DNA of 28,700 nt from assembly GCA_023451735.1 (NCBI GenBank), contig JAEXYH010000100.1:1-28700 (forward strand), given 5' to 3'. Source of the DNA: Pseudomonadota bacterium. Its GTDB lineage: Bacteria > Pseudomonadota > Alphaproteobacteria > Rhizobiales > Rhizobiaceae. Positions 8,337 through 15,277 of the stretch are shown here, piece after piece. Every line of letters begins with the position of its first letter. Positions within the stretch are counted from its first letter, which is position 1. The position numbers were made by a program, and so were the translations under genes. The notes beneath the pieces were generated by a model. It was not told the DNA's origin and ran no database searches. It saw only the letters and a program-made list of their open reading frames with translations.

Positions 8337-8717
8337 TCGCAAGTTCCGCAAGCTCCGACATACCCAATAACGACAGGATTTTCGTCGCTGTCGAAATTTA
8401 AAAACACCAGCCGATCAGGCATCAGAAATGCAGGATGCTTCCAGTCCATTGCTTACATGCTTCCTGCGACTTTCCATCATCGGGAGGGCGATTTGACCGA
8501 AGAGACGACGGTCCAAGATACTCCTTAGGTGCCGCCGCAAACCGGGCTCGCAGACATGTTGCTGATGAACGGAGGGACCGATCCACGACGACAACAATTA
8601 AAATAGGATCATGTGTCGGAAATTAAACCCCTAGATTTCGTAACCTTTCTTAGAAAGACGCCTGTACAGAGGAATTGGTTCGGCGCCATTGCGGCGAAGC
8701 CGCAATGACTGTCTTTT
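8337..8717. other. 380-base stretch without a supported gene
   Basis: The frames here (minus-strand 8240-8449 and 8415-8597, plus-strand 8435-8626) have no ribosome binding site or recognisable pattern. The promoter of the ArsR-type gene presumably lies in its left part. I saw no EcfG-type site or hairpin. Confidence 0.4.
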
Positions 8718-9017
8718 CTACAAATCGTCCAGCATAGCCTTCAGTTCAGAAGAAGACCTTATGCCGAAGAGGTACCATTGAACCAAATTGTGAGCGATCC
8801 GCCCCGCTTCCTCATGTTGGAGCGAAATGGATTTCTCAGCGCACAGTTCATCGAGCACCGCGCGTAGCTGCTTGAGATCCTGTTCTTCAAGGGCGTCGTA
8901 TGATGCGAAGGTCACATGCTTTGTCCTGCGATTGCGGTTAAGCAATTGAGCGACTATCGCCTTGACGTAAAGAGCTGTTTTCAGCTGTCGTGACAAACGC
9001 CAGATTTTGGTGAGCAT
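8718..9017 (-). CDS. Hypothetical helical protein
   Basis: Starting at the first ATG (9017) the product is 99 aa and almost wholly helical: a basic N-terminal half (KTALYVKAIVAQLLNRNRR) and an acidic C-terminal half (LKQLRAVLDELCAEKSISLQ, AGRIAHNLVQWYLFGIRS, ELKAMLDDL). The C-terminus resembles small rhizobial helical proteins of unknown role. Using the TTG at 9083 would overlap the next gene (9062-9334), so the ATG is preferred. Confidence 0.6.
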   Translation of the reverse strand: MLTKIWRLSRQLKTALYVKAIVAQLLNRNRRTKHVTFASYDALEEQDLKQLRAVLDELCAEKSISLQHEEAGRIAHNLVQWYLFGIRSSSELKAMLDDL

Positions 9018-9061
9018 GGTACGGTTTCGTACAAACGGAAGGACTGCGGAATCTCCGGATT

Positions 9062-9334
9062 TTAATCGCTGGTTTCCAAACAATGAATTCCATCGTAATA
9101 ATCTTCAACGGCTCTGGCCACCTTCCAATGTGAAGCTTCGCAACCACTGTCAGTGAGGAGCAGCGGAAGATGTCGTGCGCCCTGCCAACGGAACAGGCCG
9201 CCCTTGGAGGCAATCGCGGTGTCGCGCCAGATCCGCCCGATAAAAAGGTTGCCGTCGTAAGCCGACCAGTCATCGCGGGGACGCCCCCCTTGCGTCAGCC
9301 GCCAAAAGTATTTCGCTCGCCAACGGTCACTCAT
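9062..9334 (-). CDS. Hypothetical 90-aa protein
   Basis: The product starts MSDRWRAKYFWRLTQGG and is rich in Trp, Arg and Gly: GRPRDDWSAYDGNLFIGRIW reads like a small beta-barrel-type fold in which aromatic strands alternate with charged turns. AGGA lies just upstream of the ATG. It is similar in style to conserved small proteins of rhizobia but I cannot name a function. It precedes the helical protein gene at 8718 by 44 bases on the same strand and may be co-transcribed with it. Confidence 0.65.
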   Translation of the reverse strand: MSDRWRAKYFWRLTQGGRPRDDWSAYDGNLFIGRIWRDTAIASKGGLFRWQGARHLPLLLTDSGCEASHWKVARAVEDYYDGIHCLETSD

Positions 9335-9406
9335 TTCCTACCGACCCTAGCGCGCGACATTTTTCTTCCGCCTCAGCATCCACCCGGTTCGAAGCGGCAT
9401 CGCCGA

Positions 9407-9811
9407 CTAACCATGCGACAGTTCTGGCAGAATTCCAAGCTGTCGCAGGTCCTGAATAATACGGGTGACGGGCTCGGAGTTCAGGGAATAAAATACCGTC
9501 TGAGCCGCTTCCCGGGTGTTCACGACCTCGGCACGCCGAAGGTGGGAGAGATAGCGCGAGGTTAGCGAAAGCGATATGCCGATCAGGATACTCAACTCGG
9601 TCACAGACCGCTCCCGCTCAAGCAGAAGGACGGCGATCCGAAGCCGATGTTCATTTGCAAGCAAAGTCAGAAGCTGTGACACCTTTTCGATGTCGAAAGG
9701 GAATGGCTCAAGCAAGTGTCCGTCGGCAACGTTCACCCTTTCCGAGTGCCGATCCAAAAATTGTCCGCTCGAATTACTTGCATTGCGATGAGAGCCTCTG
9801 ATCGTCATCAT
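9407..9811 (-). CDS. ArsR-type HTH regulator, second copy
   Basis: The 134-aa product has a 35-residue variable N-terminus followed by an ArsR-type winged helix: FDIEKVSQLLTLLANEHRLR, LLLERERSVTELSILIGISL, then the recognition helix SLTSRYLSHLRRAEVV and wing TREAAQTVFYSL. There is no cysteine at all, so a thiol-metal sensor of the classical type is excluded; it may respond to another signal or bind constitutively. Two ATGs in tandem (9811, 9808) follow AGGTGGT. It lies upstream of two small genes on the same strand and is paralogous to 7923-8336. Confidence 0.85.
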   Translation of the reverse strand: MMTIRGSHRNASNSSGQFLDRHSERVNVADGHLLEPFPFDIEKVSQLLTLLANEHRLRIAVLLLERERSVTELSILIGISLSLTSRYLSHLRRAEVVNTREAAQTVFYSLNSEPVTRIIQDLRQLGILPELSHG

Positions 9812-9826
9812 ACCACCTAATCAACC

Positions 9827-9850
9827 CCGGCTGGGGATTGGCCCAGCCGG
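9827..9850 (-). terminator. Hairpin after the 43-aa gene
   Basis: CCGGCTGGG (9827-9835) pairs perfectly with CCCAGCCGG (9842-9850) over a six-base loop, ten bases beyond the stop of the 43-aa gene. No clear U-run follows in the reading direction, so termination strength is uncertain. Confidence 0.5.
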
Positions 9851-9859
9851 AGGGCTCAT

Positions 9860-9991
9860 TTATCGGCGGTCCTGCTGGCCTTTGCCAGTGTCGGACGGCT
9901 TGCTCTGCTGACCCGTCTTGTTGTCGGGATGATCCTTGCCCGGTGCGGGCTTCGGATCTCTTTGCTGGTCGGGCTTCTTGGTATCAGGCAT
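9860..9991 (-). CDS. 43-aa disordered hydrophilic protein
   Basis: A clear small gene: ATG at 9991 behind GGAGGAGG. The product begins MPDTKKPDQQRDPKPAPGKD and ends GKGQQDRR; it is made of Asp, Lys, Pro, Gln and Gly with no hydrophobic core, so it is probably intrinsically disordered. Such tiny hydrophilic proteins are typical of desiccation and general-stress regulons, but I cannot assign a function. The EcfG-type promoter at 10028-10052 points at it with a leader of about 31 bases, and a hairpin follows its stop. Confidence 0.75.
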   Translation of the reverse strand: MPDTKKPDQQRDPKPAPGKDHPDNKTGQQSKPSDTGKGQQDRR

Positions 9992-10027
9992 TTGCGTTTC
10001 CTCCTCCGCGTTGTGCGGCGTATATCA

Positions 10028-10052
10028 AACAGCCTGCGCGGTCGCGCGTTCC
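10028..10052 (-). promoter_or_regulatory. EcfG-type general-stress promoter
   Basis: On the minus strand GGAAC (10052-10048) is followed after 16 bases by TGTT (10031-10028), a one-base variant of cGTT. Predicted transcription start near 10022, about 31 bases before the ATG of the 43-aa gene. Confidence 0.6.
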
Positions 10053-10141
10053 AGAATCATTAGAAACATCTAAATAATTGTCGAGCTGGATAGGAATTGG
10101 GCAAAGAATGATTGACCAGCCGAGCGGATAGTCCGCTCTCT

Positions 10142-10327
10142 CTACTCGCTCGCACGGCGCGATTGGTCAGTCGATAACTGCGACCGTGATCTCGCTCTTT
10201 GTCCCGATGCCCACGAACTAGCGTGGTCGGCCAGGTGGAACTCGCGCTCGGCAACATCACCGTCCTCGGAAACACGAACGACCCACTTGGTATTTCTCTG
10301 CACCACCCCGACCTTACTGCAACCCAA
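10142..10327 (-). CDS. Small VSEDG protein with a TTG start, paralogue of 11131-11310
   Basis: The 61-aa frame begins at TTG 10327. Its core VVRVSEDGDVAEREFHLADH and the helix ASSWASGQRARS line up, without a gap over the first ~40 residues, with the protein at 11131-11310 (VVHVSEDGETRIVDFHHVEF, then AQAWALGEARRL). In both, VSEDG falls at residues 19-23, which supports the TTG start. The family is unknown; it looks like a small beta-hairpin plus helix. The C-terminal third (serine- and arginine-rich) does not match the paralogue and may be shifted or decayed. Confidence 0.5.
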   Translation of the reverse strand: MGCSKVGVVQRNTKWVVRVSEDGDVAEREFHLADHASSWASGQRARSRSQLSTDQSRRASE

Positions 10328-10405
10328 AGCAGTTCCTCACCTCTCCATCTGAAGATGACAGATGCTAACTTTGGCCGCACGCCATGTCCACCCCAAGGCG
10401 GCATC

Positions 10406-10663
10406 TCAGGCGGTTAGATCGCGCATCGTTTTCAGCGACGCTTCCAGACCGATAAGCTTGTGCCAATCATCGGACGCTTCGGGCTGTCGCGCGTAGTCGG
10501 GCTCGCGAATACGTGGATGACGATGCAGAATCTCGGCGATCATCGCCTCGTAGATCAGCACCTGCGATTTCAGAAATTCGTTTGATGGCCCGCTCATTAT
10601 CGAAGCGTAATAGAGCTGTGCATGACCGCGTTGACACACGTCAAACTGATTGATCGTTAGCAT
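10406..10663 (-). CDS. Hypothetical 85-aa protein
   Basis: From ATG 10663 the product begins MLTINQFDVCQRGHAQLYYA and continues with long helices (NEFLKSQVLIYEAMIAEILH) and a polar C-terminus (DDWHKLIGLEASLKTMRDL). It looks like a small soluble helical protein with no known domain. It is divergent from the gene starting at 10701, only 37 bases away, so the two share a promoter region. The frame extends much further upstream, but only by crossing that divergent gene, so the ATG at 10663 is preferred. Confidence 0.55.
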   Translation of the reverse strand: MLTINQFDVCQRGHAQLYYASIMSGPSNEFLKSQVLIYEAMIAEILHRHPRIREPDYARQPEASDDWHKLIGLEASLKTMRDLTA

Positions 10664-10700
10664 TGGCGGCAATAGCCTGCCTGTCGAAACGGAGTTCTCC

Positions 10701-10934
10701 ATGACAATGGAAGCGCGACGGGCAGTGTTCGAGGCGGCACGTGCCAAGGCTCTCAGCCTTGTTCTGAAGTTCGAAGACGATCCTGGTTTTCTGGCCTCCG
10801 TCGAGCAATGGGCAAAATCCGAGATCGACATGGGTGAGCTCCGGCTCTGCTATATGAACCTGCTTCATCAGCGCCAGGATTCGAAGTGGCTGGGTTTGCC
10901 GCTGAAGTCGATCTCAACGTCAGCCGTCGGTTAG
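10701..10934 (+). CDS. Hypothetical 77-aa helical protein
   Basis: ATG at 10701 follows GGAG with six bases spacing. The product is helical and charged: MTMEARRAVFEAARAKALSL, then FEDDPGFLASVEQWAKSEID and MGELRLCYMNLLHQRQD. No domain recognised. It is the divergent partner of 10406-10663, and a 12-bp hairpin follows 70 bases after its stop. Confidence 0.6.
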   Translation: MTMEARRAVFEAARAKALSLVLKFEDDPGFLASVEQWAKSEIDMGELRLCYMNLLHQRQDSKWLGLPLKSISTSAVG

Positions 10935-11001
10935 GTTGATCTTGCTGCATCAATCGACCTGCGCACGACGACAGGAGACATCGTCAATGAGCAGAAATTG
11001 A

Positions 11002-11032
11002 ATGCCCAGCAGGGGGAGGACCTGCTGGGCAT
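11002..11032 (+). terminator. 12-bp perfect hairpin
   Basis: ATGCCCAGCAGG (11002-11013) pairs with CCTGCTGGGCAT (11021-11032) over a seven-base loop. It probably closes the 10701 gene, although no U-run follows on that strand. Confidence 0.5.
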
Positions 11033-11130
11033 AGGGGAGTAGCCGAGGATGGGAGGATTTATCATCGGCTGGAGAGGAATCTATATCAGTCTAGAAAGTT
11101 CCGTCGGCCAAATGGAGGCGTGAGACCGTC

Positions 11131-11310
11131 TCAGTGCAAGGCCTCGACCCGGACAGGCGGATCGAGCTTGAGGCGGCGCGCTTCTCCCAACGCCCATGCT
11201 TGCGCAAATTCGACGTGATGAAAATCGACAATGCGTGTCTCACCGTCTTCACTGACGTGGACAACGAAGGAGTCGCCTTTTCGGAAAATTCTCACGCAAG
11301 TCAAATTCAT
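11131..11310 (-). CDS. Small VSEDG protein
   Basis: From the first ATG (11310) the product is 59 aa: MNLTCVRIFRKGDSFVVHVS, then EDGETRIVDFHHVEF, AQAWALGEARRLKL and a basic C-terminus. The strand-strand-helix pattern and spacing equal those of the protein at 10142-10327, so these are paralogues about 1 kb apart. I do not know the family. The frame extends to a TTG four codons upstream; neither start has a good ribosome binding site. Confidence 0.6.
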   Translation of the reverse strand: MNLTCVRIFRKGDSFVVHVSEDGETRIVDFHHVEFAQAWALGEARRLKLDPPVRVEALH

Positions 11311-11651
11311 GCAATCTGGCAACCAAGTCGATTCGGACAGCCTAGGGACCAGCTGGGCCGAGCATAGTGTTCGGCTCGGCCCAGCGCTGTTAACGACGAG
11401 GCGTGACTAATGCCGCCATTAACAGCTCCCCTTAACCATCGGTCGTTAAACTCTTCCTCCGGAAAACACGCCGATACCAAGTTATCATTCGACGCTGTGA
11501 GGTCAACAACGACAATGTCGTCATCGGAGTGTACGAACACGATGTCGGGCTTGTCGGGTCGATGGCTTGCGGGGACGTTCTTTACAGGCGCTTTTGTCCT
11601 TTGGCGAAACGTCCGTCGCGCCTGACGACAGGTATGAATGCGTTTTCTCAT
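11307..11651 (-). CDS. Hypothetical protein, C-terminus doubtful
   Basis: The N-terminal two thirds look real: a basic start (MRKRIHTCRQARRTFRQRTK) followed by PDIVFVHSDDDIVVVDLTAS and PEEEFNDRWLRGAVNGG, a strand-strand-helix pattern like that of the VSEDG proteins nearby. The last 40 codons run through a perfect 12-bp hairpin (11352-11385) and overlap the start of the next gene, so the original stop was probably lost near 11400. The ATG at 11651 follows a G-rich stretch that could serve as ribosome binding site. Confidence 0.45.
   Translation of the reverse strand: MRKRIHTCRQARRTFRQRTKAPVKNVPASHRPDKPDIVFVHSDDDIVVVDLTASNDNLVSACFPEEEFNDRWLRGAVNGGISHASSLTALGRAEHYARPSWSLGCPNRLGCQIA
11352..11385 (-). 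terminator. 12-bp perfect hairpin inside an open frame
   Basis: GCTGGGCCGAGC (11352-11363) pairs with GCTCGGCCCAGC (11374-11385) across a ten-base loop. Its position after the well-patterned part of the 11651 gene suggests it is that gene's terminator; there is no U-run. Confidence 0.45.
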
Positions 11652-11728
11652 GACATTGCCCCCAACTCGGAGGCGACCATTTGCGTCCCTAACTCAGGTT
11701 TGAGATCGTTCACGGCAACACGTCGACG

Positions 11729-11806
11729 CTATAGGCCAGACTGGCAACACCGATAGACCACGGCAAAGGAAAGGAACGCGCTGATGAGGAAGGGTTTATG
11801 TTTCAT
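11729..11806 (-). CDS. Possible 25-aa signal-peptide-like mini-protein
   Basis: ATG at 11806 opens a 25-codon frame beginning MKHKPFLISAFLSFAVVY and ending with two cysteines, like a lone signal peptide or tiny membrane protein. AAGGCA lies upstream at usable spacing. An EcfG-type site lies about 150 bases upstream (11958-11982). Evidence is thin. Confidence 0.3.
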   Translation of the reverse strand: MKHKPFLISAFLSFAVVYRCCQSGL

Positions 11807-11957
11807 TTGAATGCCTTGATTGCCAAGGCGGCGTATTACACCCAGAGCGCGAGTTGTCTGTATATCATTTGACGCGGGTACAATAAAAGAGACCCTAAGC
11901 GAGCCCGAGTTTGTGCCGTTGTGTGAAATAGGCACCTGTCCATGGCGCCAATATCTA

Positions 11958-11982
11958 AACAATTAGAGCGCTATTAGGTTCC
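11958..11982 (-). promoter_or_regulatory. EcfG-type promoter without a clear gene
   Basis: On the minus strand GGAAC (11982-11978) is followed after 16 bases by TGTT (11961-11958). The predicted transcript starts near 11950. Downstream are only tiny frames: one of 35 codons from ATG 11944 and the 25-codon frame at 11806. It may drive a small RNA or a small protein. Confidence 0.45.
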
Positions 11983-12444
11983 AGCATCACGTGAAGGTAA
12001 CCTATGACTCACTCGTCTCGCAGGAATGCCCACCGAGACATGTCGTCGGCCAAAGGTTGAAGGACGTCAGATTGACGCAGCAGGGCTCCGACCAGCATCG
12101 CTAGACCTTGGGCGCTTCCGAGCAAATCGACCAAGTCGGGAGCCAGATCCACCGCCACGTCGAGACAGAGGCCATGGATAACACCCAGTTCGACGGTCTC
12201 TCGGGGCGCGACCTCCCGATGGTGATGACAACGCGTCAAACCAGTTCATCGACGGTCAGTAGCCCAGTCATCGCTAATCCCCACACGCTCTAGTTAAGCG
12301 TAGGTCAATGCAGTGGGAGCGCAAGCATTTTCGATCAGTCACACGAAAGCATTCGTTTACCTTAGAATAATCTACTTTAGAGTTAAAAGAACAAACGCTG
12401 GCTCGTCTTGGTTGGTGAATCGTCGTCAAACCGGGAGGAACCCA
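11983..12444. other. Intergenic stretch, no supported gene
   Basis: A minus-strand frame 12009-12239 encodes a helical, leucine-rich peptide (VDLAPDLVDLLGSAQGLAML) but has only a TTG start and no ribosome binding site; it may be a remnant. The right part holds the leader of the glycine-rich gene. I saw no EcfG-type site for that gene. Confidence 0.35.
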
Positions 12445-13173
12445 ATGTTGAAGATCACGACTGCAATCGCCATCGGTGCCTTTATCGCAATCCCGCTGGG
12501 CCAGATAACGTATGCAAGAGATGCCGGTGTGTCTGTTGGAGGCTCACGAGGCGTAAGCGCGGGTGTTAGCGCCGGAAGAGGCGGATTGGGCGTCGGGGCA
12601 TCCGTCGGAGGACGTGGAGGTGTCAATTCAGGCGCCGGGGTCGGATCAAGCAGTCGATCAGGATCGGGCGTCAGTGCAGGAGCATCTGTCGGAGGCAGAA
12701 GTGGCGCAGACGTTGGCGCAAGTGTCGGTTCCAGCCGGAGTTCTGGTCTCGGCGCCGGTGTAAGCGCGTCGGTTGGCGGACGGAGCGGCGTCAACGCTGG
12801 GGTCGGCGCTTCCGTCGGTGGTAGCCGTGGCGTCAATGCCGGGGTGTCAGCATCTGTCGGCGGCACACGCGGGTTAAATGTGAATGTTGGCGCAACAGTC
12901 GGGGGCGAAACGGGCGTTGGCGCTGATGTCGATGTCGGAATCGGATCTGGCACTGCTCCAAGTAACGGCCCGACCACGGGCGGGACCTCTGGCACCACAC
13001 CGGGAAGTACACCGGGCGCTGCTTTGTCGCAAGCTCAGGTAAGGGTGTTGCAGCAGATGTCACCCAGTGAACGTGCCCTGCTGTTGAAACGTTGCACGTC
13101 GATCACCGCCGGAGGATACGATCCGGCACTCGTCAGCCTTTGCCGCCTCCTGCGTATGTCGGCATCGCGTTAA
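12445..13173 (+). CDS. Secreted glycine-rich repeat protein
   Basis: ATG at 12445 follows GGGAGG. The 242-aa product starts with a signal peptide (MLKITTAIAIGAFIAIPLGQ, likely cleaved after ITYA, residue ~24). Residues 25-180 are imperfect repeats built on [SA]xVGGxxGVxxG, at least seven copies, composed almost only of Gly, Ser, Ala and Val. A Thr/Gly/Pro linker (about 180-195) leads to a conserved-looking C-terminal domain (LSQAQVRVLQQMSPSERALL, then two cysteines). It is probably periplasmic, surface-exposed or exported. Similar glycine-rich proteins in rhizobia are annotated only as hypothetical. The upstream part of the frame lacks a start signal. A strong hairpin follows the stop. Confidence 0.8.
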   Translation: MLKITTAIAIGAFIAIPLGQITYARDAGVSVGGSRGVSAGVSAGRGGLGVGASVGGRGGVNSGAGVGSSSRSGSGVSAGASVGGRSGADVGASVGSSRSSGLGAGVSASVGGRSGVNAGVGASVGGSRGVNAGVSASVGGTRGLNVNVGATVGGETGVGADVDVGIGSGTAPSNGPTTGGTSGTTPGSTPGAALSQAQVRVLQQMSPSERALLLKRCTSITAGGYDPALVSLCRLLRMSASR

Positions 13174-13176
13174 AAA

Positions 13177-13203
13177 AATGGGGCCGGTTGAACCGGCCCC
13201 ATT
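13177..13203. terminator. Bidirectional terminator hairpin
   Basis: AATGGGGCCGG (13177-13187) pairs with CCGGCCCCATT (13193-13203) over a five-base loop. A run of seven A at 13172-13178 gives a U-run for transcripts coming from the right. It separates the convergent glycine-rich gene and the minus-strand frame at 13241. Confidence 0.75.
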
Positions 13204-13240
13204 ACCTTCATGATCTTGCCAGTTGTTGGTAACTCGAAAC

Positions 13241-13588
13241 TTACAACCTTTTGCATGCTACCGGGCTGAACTTCACCGGCTCACCGGAAGCAGTCATGTC
13301 GAAGGAATTCAACGTGCCGCTGCCCGCCGCGTTGAAGATGACCCCGCGGTTGGGTGCACTCACGCGCGATGATTCCCCGCCAAGTTGCATCATGATGGCT
13401 TCCCTCGGGCCGTCGCCGCTGACGAGCGCCATCGCGACAGTGTTCTTGCAAATCTCAAGCGCGTGCTCAGTCACTTGGATATCAGATCGAACCCATAGCA
13501 ATTGAAGAATGTGTTTCTTAGGAAGGCTTGGGCGGCGATCTGCAACTCCCGAGTAATCGGGAGTTACACTGCTGGTTGACGCCCTCAA
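13241..13588 (-). pseudogene. Hypothetical gene, probably 5'-truncated
   Basis: The frame reads a plausible soluble protein in its last ~85 codons (IQVTEHALEICKNTVAMALV, then AIMMQLGGESSRVSAPNRGV and a strand-rich C-terminus), closed by a good terminator. There is no usable start: the frame opens at a TTG inside the decayed insertion sequence, and the first ATG lies deep in the protein. I infer that the insertion or a linked deletion removed the 5' end. Family unknown. Confidence 0.45.
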
Positions 13589-14397
13589 AGGTATCTATCG
13601 ATTGCCAGAGCTGCTTGTGCAGTTGGGGATTGCGCGAAGCTCCTACGTCTACCACCGCGCCCGAGCGAACCTGGAAGATAAGTATGTCACCATCCGTCGC
13701 GAACTGACGGAAATCTTTGAAAGCAACCATCGCTGCTACGGCTACCGTCGCTGCAAGCGTCGCTGGCCAGACAGAGTGCGACAATCTCAGAAAAGGTTGT
13801 GCAGCGATTGATGAAGCAGGAGAGTTTGGTCGTGGCCAGACCACGGCGACGGCGTTTTGGCTCTTACTTGGGAGAAATCAGTCCTGCACCTTAGAACCTG
13901 ATCAACCGCGACTTCCATGCAAAAACACCGAACGAGAAATGGTTCACGGACATTACCGAATTCCAGATCCCAGGCGGCAAAGTGTATCTCTCGCCCATCA
14001 TAGATTGCTTCGACGGAATGGTGATCAGCTGGTCGATTGGAACGCGACCTGACGCGGGCTTGGTCAACACGATGCTGGACGCCGCCGTTGAAACTGTCAC
14101 CGACGGCGAAGGCGGGACAATTGTTCATTCCGATCGCGGAGCGCATTATCGTTGGCTCGGCTGGCTCTCTCGAATTAACGATGCGAGATTGGTTCGCTCG
14201 ATGTCCCGGAAGGGCTGTTCCCAAGATAACGCCGCATTCGAAGGCTTCTTCACGGGACTGGAAGACCATCACAATCGAAACAGTTTGTCCGCGAGGTTGA
14301 TGGCTACATCCGATGGTACAATGAGAAGCGCATCAAGATATCATTGGGGTCGCTTAGCCCGATCGAGTGTCGCAAAACTCTCGGCCATGACGTCTAA
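13572..14397 (+). mobile_element. IS3-family transposase (OrfB) remnant
   Basis: The piece starts inside OrfB (LVDALKGIYRLPELLVQLGI, ANLEDKYVTIRREL, SNHRCYGYRR), shifts frame near 13760, and continues as the integrase core: NRDFHAKTPNEKWFTDITEF contains the first catalytic Asp, YLSPIIDCFDGMVISWSI is the conserved strand, and VHSDRGAHYRW holds the second Asp. After SMSRKGCSQDNAAFEGFF the frame breaks again. The C-terminal part (VDGYIRWYNEKRI, then SLSPIECRKTLGHDV) ends at TAA 14395. The third catalytic residue (Glu) cannot be identified cleanly. OrfA and the left inverted repeat are missing. The element is dead. A perfect 9-bp hairpin at 13544-13565 lies just left of the recognisable part. Confidence 0.85.
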
Positions 14398-14425
14398 ATC
14401 AGTCGAAGTTTTCGTCCGCATCCCC

Positions 14426-14527
14426 GCAGGCGGTCGGCCCAATACACCAACGGGTGCCAAGCCGTACCACGATTAATATTATGCGGCATTCCTGTTCGAC
14501 CCGGATGGTAAGAGTATCCTGGCGGTA
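14426..14527 (+). pseudogene. VOC (glyoxalase/bleomycin-resistance) C-terminal remnant
   Basis: One frame reads AGGRPNTPTGAKPYHD, then TAA at 14474, then YYAAFLFDPDGKSILAV. This matches the C-terminus of VOC-superfamily proteins (a Pro/Gly loop, a conserved Tyr-Tyr, and the DPDG turn before the last strand carrying the metal-ligand Glu, here replaced by Leu). Only about 34 codons remain. The rest of the gene would lie where the IS3 remnant now is, so insertion or deletion destroyed it. Confidence 0.6.
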
Positions 14528-14606
14528 GGCGACGATACAACAACACTAACTGCAGGGCAGTGGTGGTTGAGAGAAACTAGCGCTGAACTCGACAGCGATT
14601 ATTTCA

Positions 14607-14628
14607 AAGGGCGCCATATGGCGCCCTT
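14607..14628 (-). terminator. Terminator of the 17M-domain gene
   Basis: AAGGGCGCC (14607-14615) and GGCGCCCTT (14620-14628) form a perfect nine-pair stem over ATAT. On the minus strand it lies 27 bases after the stop of the 14655 gene and is followed by TTTGAAAT, a short U-run. Confidence 0.7.
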
Positions 14629-14654
14629 CACTCGCAAAAGGTCGCTACGACTTC

Positions 14655-15254
14655 TTAAAGCCCAGTCCGGCGATACCGCAGCCGTTCCTGCTCGACCTGA
14701 TCTGCATCATAGGGGTCCAAAGTATCGTCGAAGCCGGTCCAGCCCTGCTGCTCGTATGCAGTGCGACGCTCGGTTGGATCGACCCAGTTGGAACGCTTGA
14801 GGATCGCCTCCGCTTCCGGCGCCAGAGTTTCGTCGACCTTGGCGGTAACGAGCGTGCCGCCACGACGAACACCCTCGGCGTAGACGTGGGCATCGCGTTC
14901 CGATACGCCGGAGCTTGTCAGAGCACCGATGATGCCGCCGGCAGCACCACCTGCAACGGCACCCGCTGCAGCGCCTGCCGCAGTCGCCGCAAGCCAACCG
15001 GCCGCGACAACAGGGCCCACGCCCGGGATCGCCATCAGGCCTAGACCGGTCAAAAGGCCGCCCGCGCCGCCGATGACAGCACCAATGCCCGCTCCGGTGC
15101 CAGCACCTTCAGCGGCATTGGTTTCACCGTGACGCTTGTCTGCATTGTTGGACACGATGCTGATATCGTTGGAGCGAACGCCAGCGGACTCGAGCGTGCT
15201 CACCGCAGCGCTCGCATCGCTATAATCGTCAAAAAGTCCGGTAACTGTTCTCAT
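14655..15254 (-). CDS. General-stress 17M-type protein with glycine-zipper membrane segment
   Basis: The 199-aa product starts with a ferredoxin-like domain of the general stress protein 17M type (TVTGLFDDYSDASAAVSTLE, ...GVRSNDISIVSNN). Next comes a long Gly/Ala segment, residues ~50-112, containing glycine-zipper helices (GIGAVIGGAGGLLTGLGLM, AAGAAAGAVAGGAAGGIIG) that would insert in or associate with a membrane. The domain is closed by DAHVYAEGVRRGGTLVTAKV. A charged tail ends the protein. The same domain closes the protein at 26486 (AVYSEGLRRGGYLVTV). ATG 15254 follows AAGGAGATAGAGG. It lies 23 bases downstream of the PepSY-like gene and is probably in the same operon under the EcfG-type site at 15642. 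Confidence 0.85.
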   Translation of the reverse strand: MRTVTGLFDDYSDASAAVSTLESAGVRSNDISIVSNNADKRHGETNAAEGAGTGAGIGAVIGGAGGLLTGLGLMAIPGVGPVVAAGWLAATAAGAAAGAVAGGAAGGIIGALTSSGVSERDAHVYAEGVRRGGTLVTAKVDETLAPEAEAILKRSNWVDPTERRTAYEQQGWTGFDDTLDPYDADQVEQERLRYRRTGL

Positions 15255-15277
15255 CCTCTATCTCCTTGGTTTTTTGA

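Noticed and set aside
8240..8449. Minus-strand frame of 69 codons before the ArsR-type gene
   Set aside because: Overlaps the regulator's N-terminus in another frame and has no ribosome binding site or recognisable pattern.
12009..12239. Minus-strand frame of 76 codons, leucine-rich
   Set aside because: Only TTG start, no ribosome binding site, no family; kept only as a note in the intergenic entry.
12426..12998. Minus-strand Pro/Thr-rich frame of 190 codons
   Set aside because: Mirror image of the glycine-rich repeats; no start signal.
13544..13565. Perfect 9-bp inverted repeat with GTAA loop as IS3 terminal repeat
   Set aside because: It is a local hairpin, and I could not find a partner copy at the right end of the remnant, so it is not supported as a terminal repeat.
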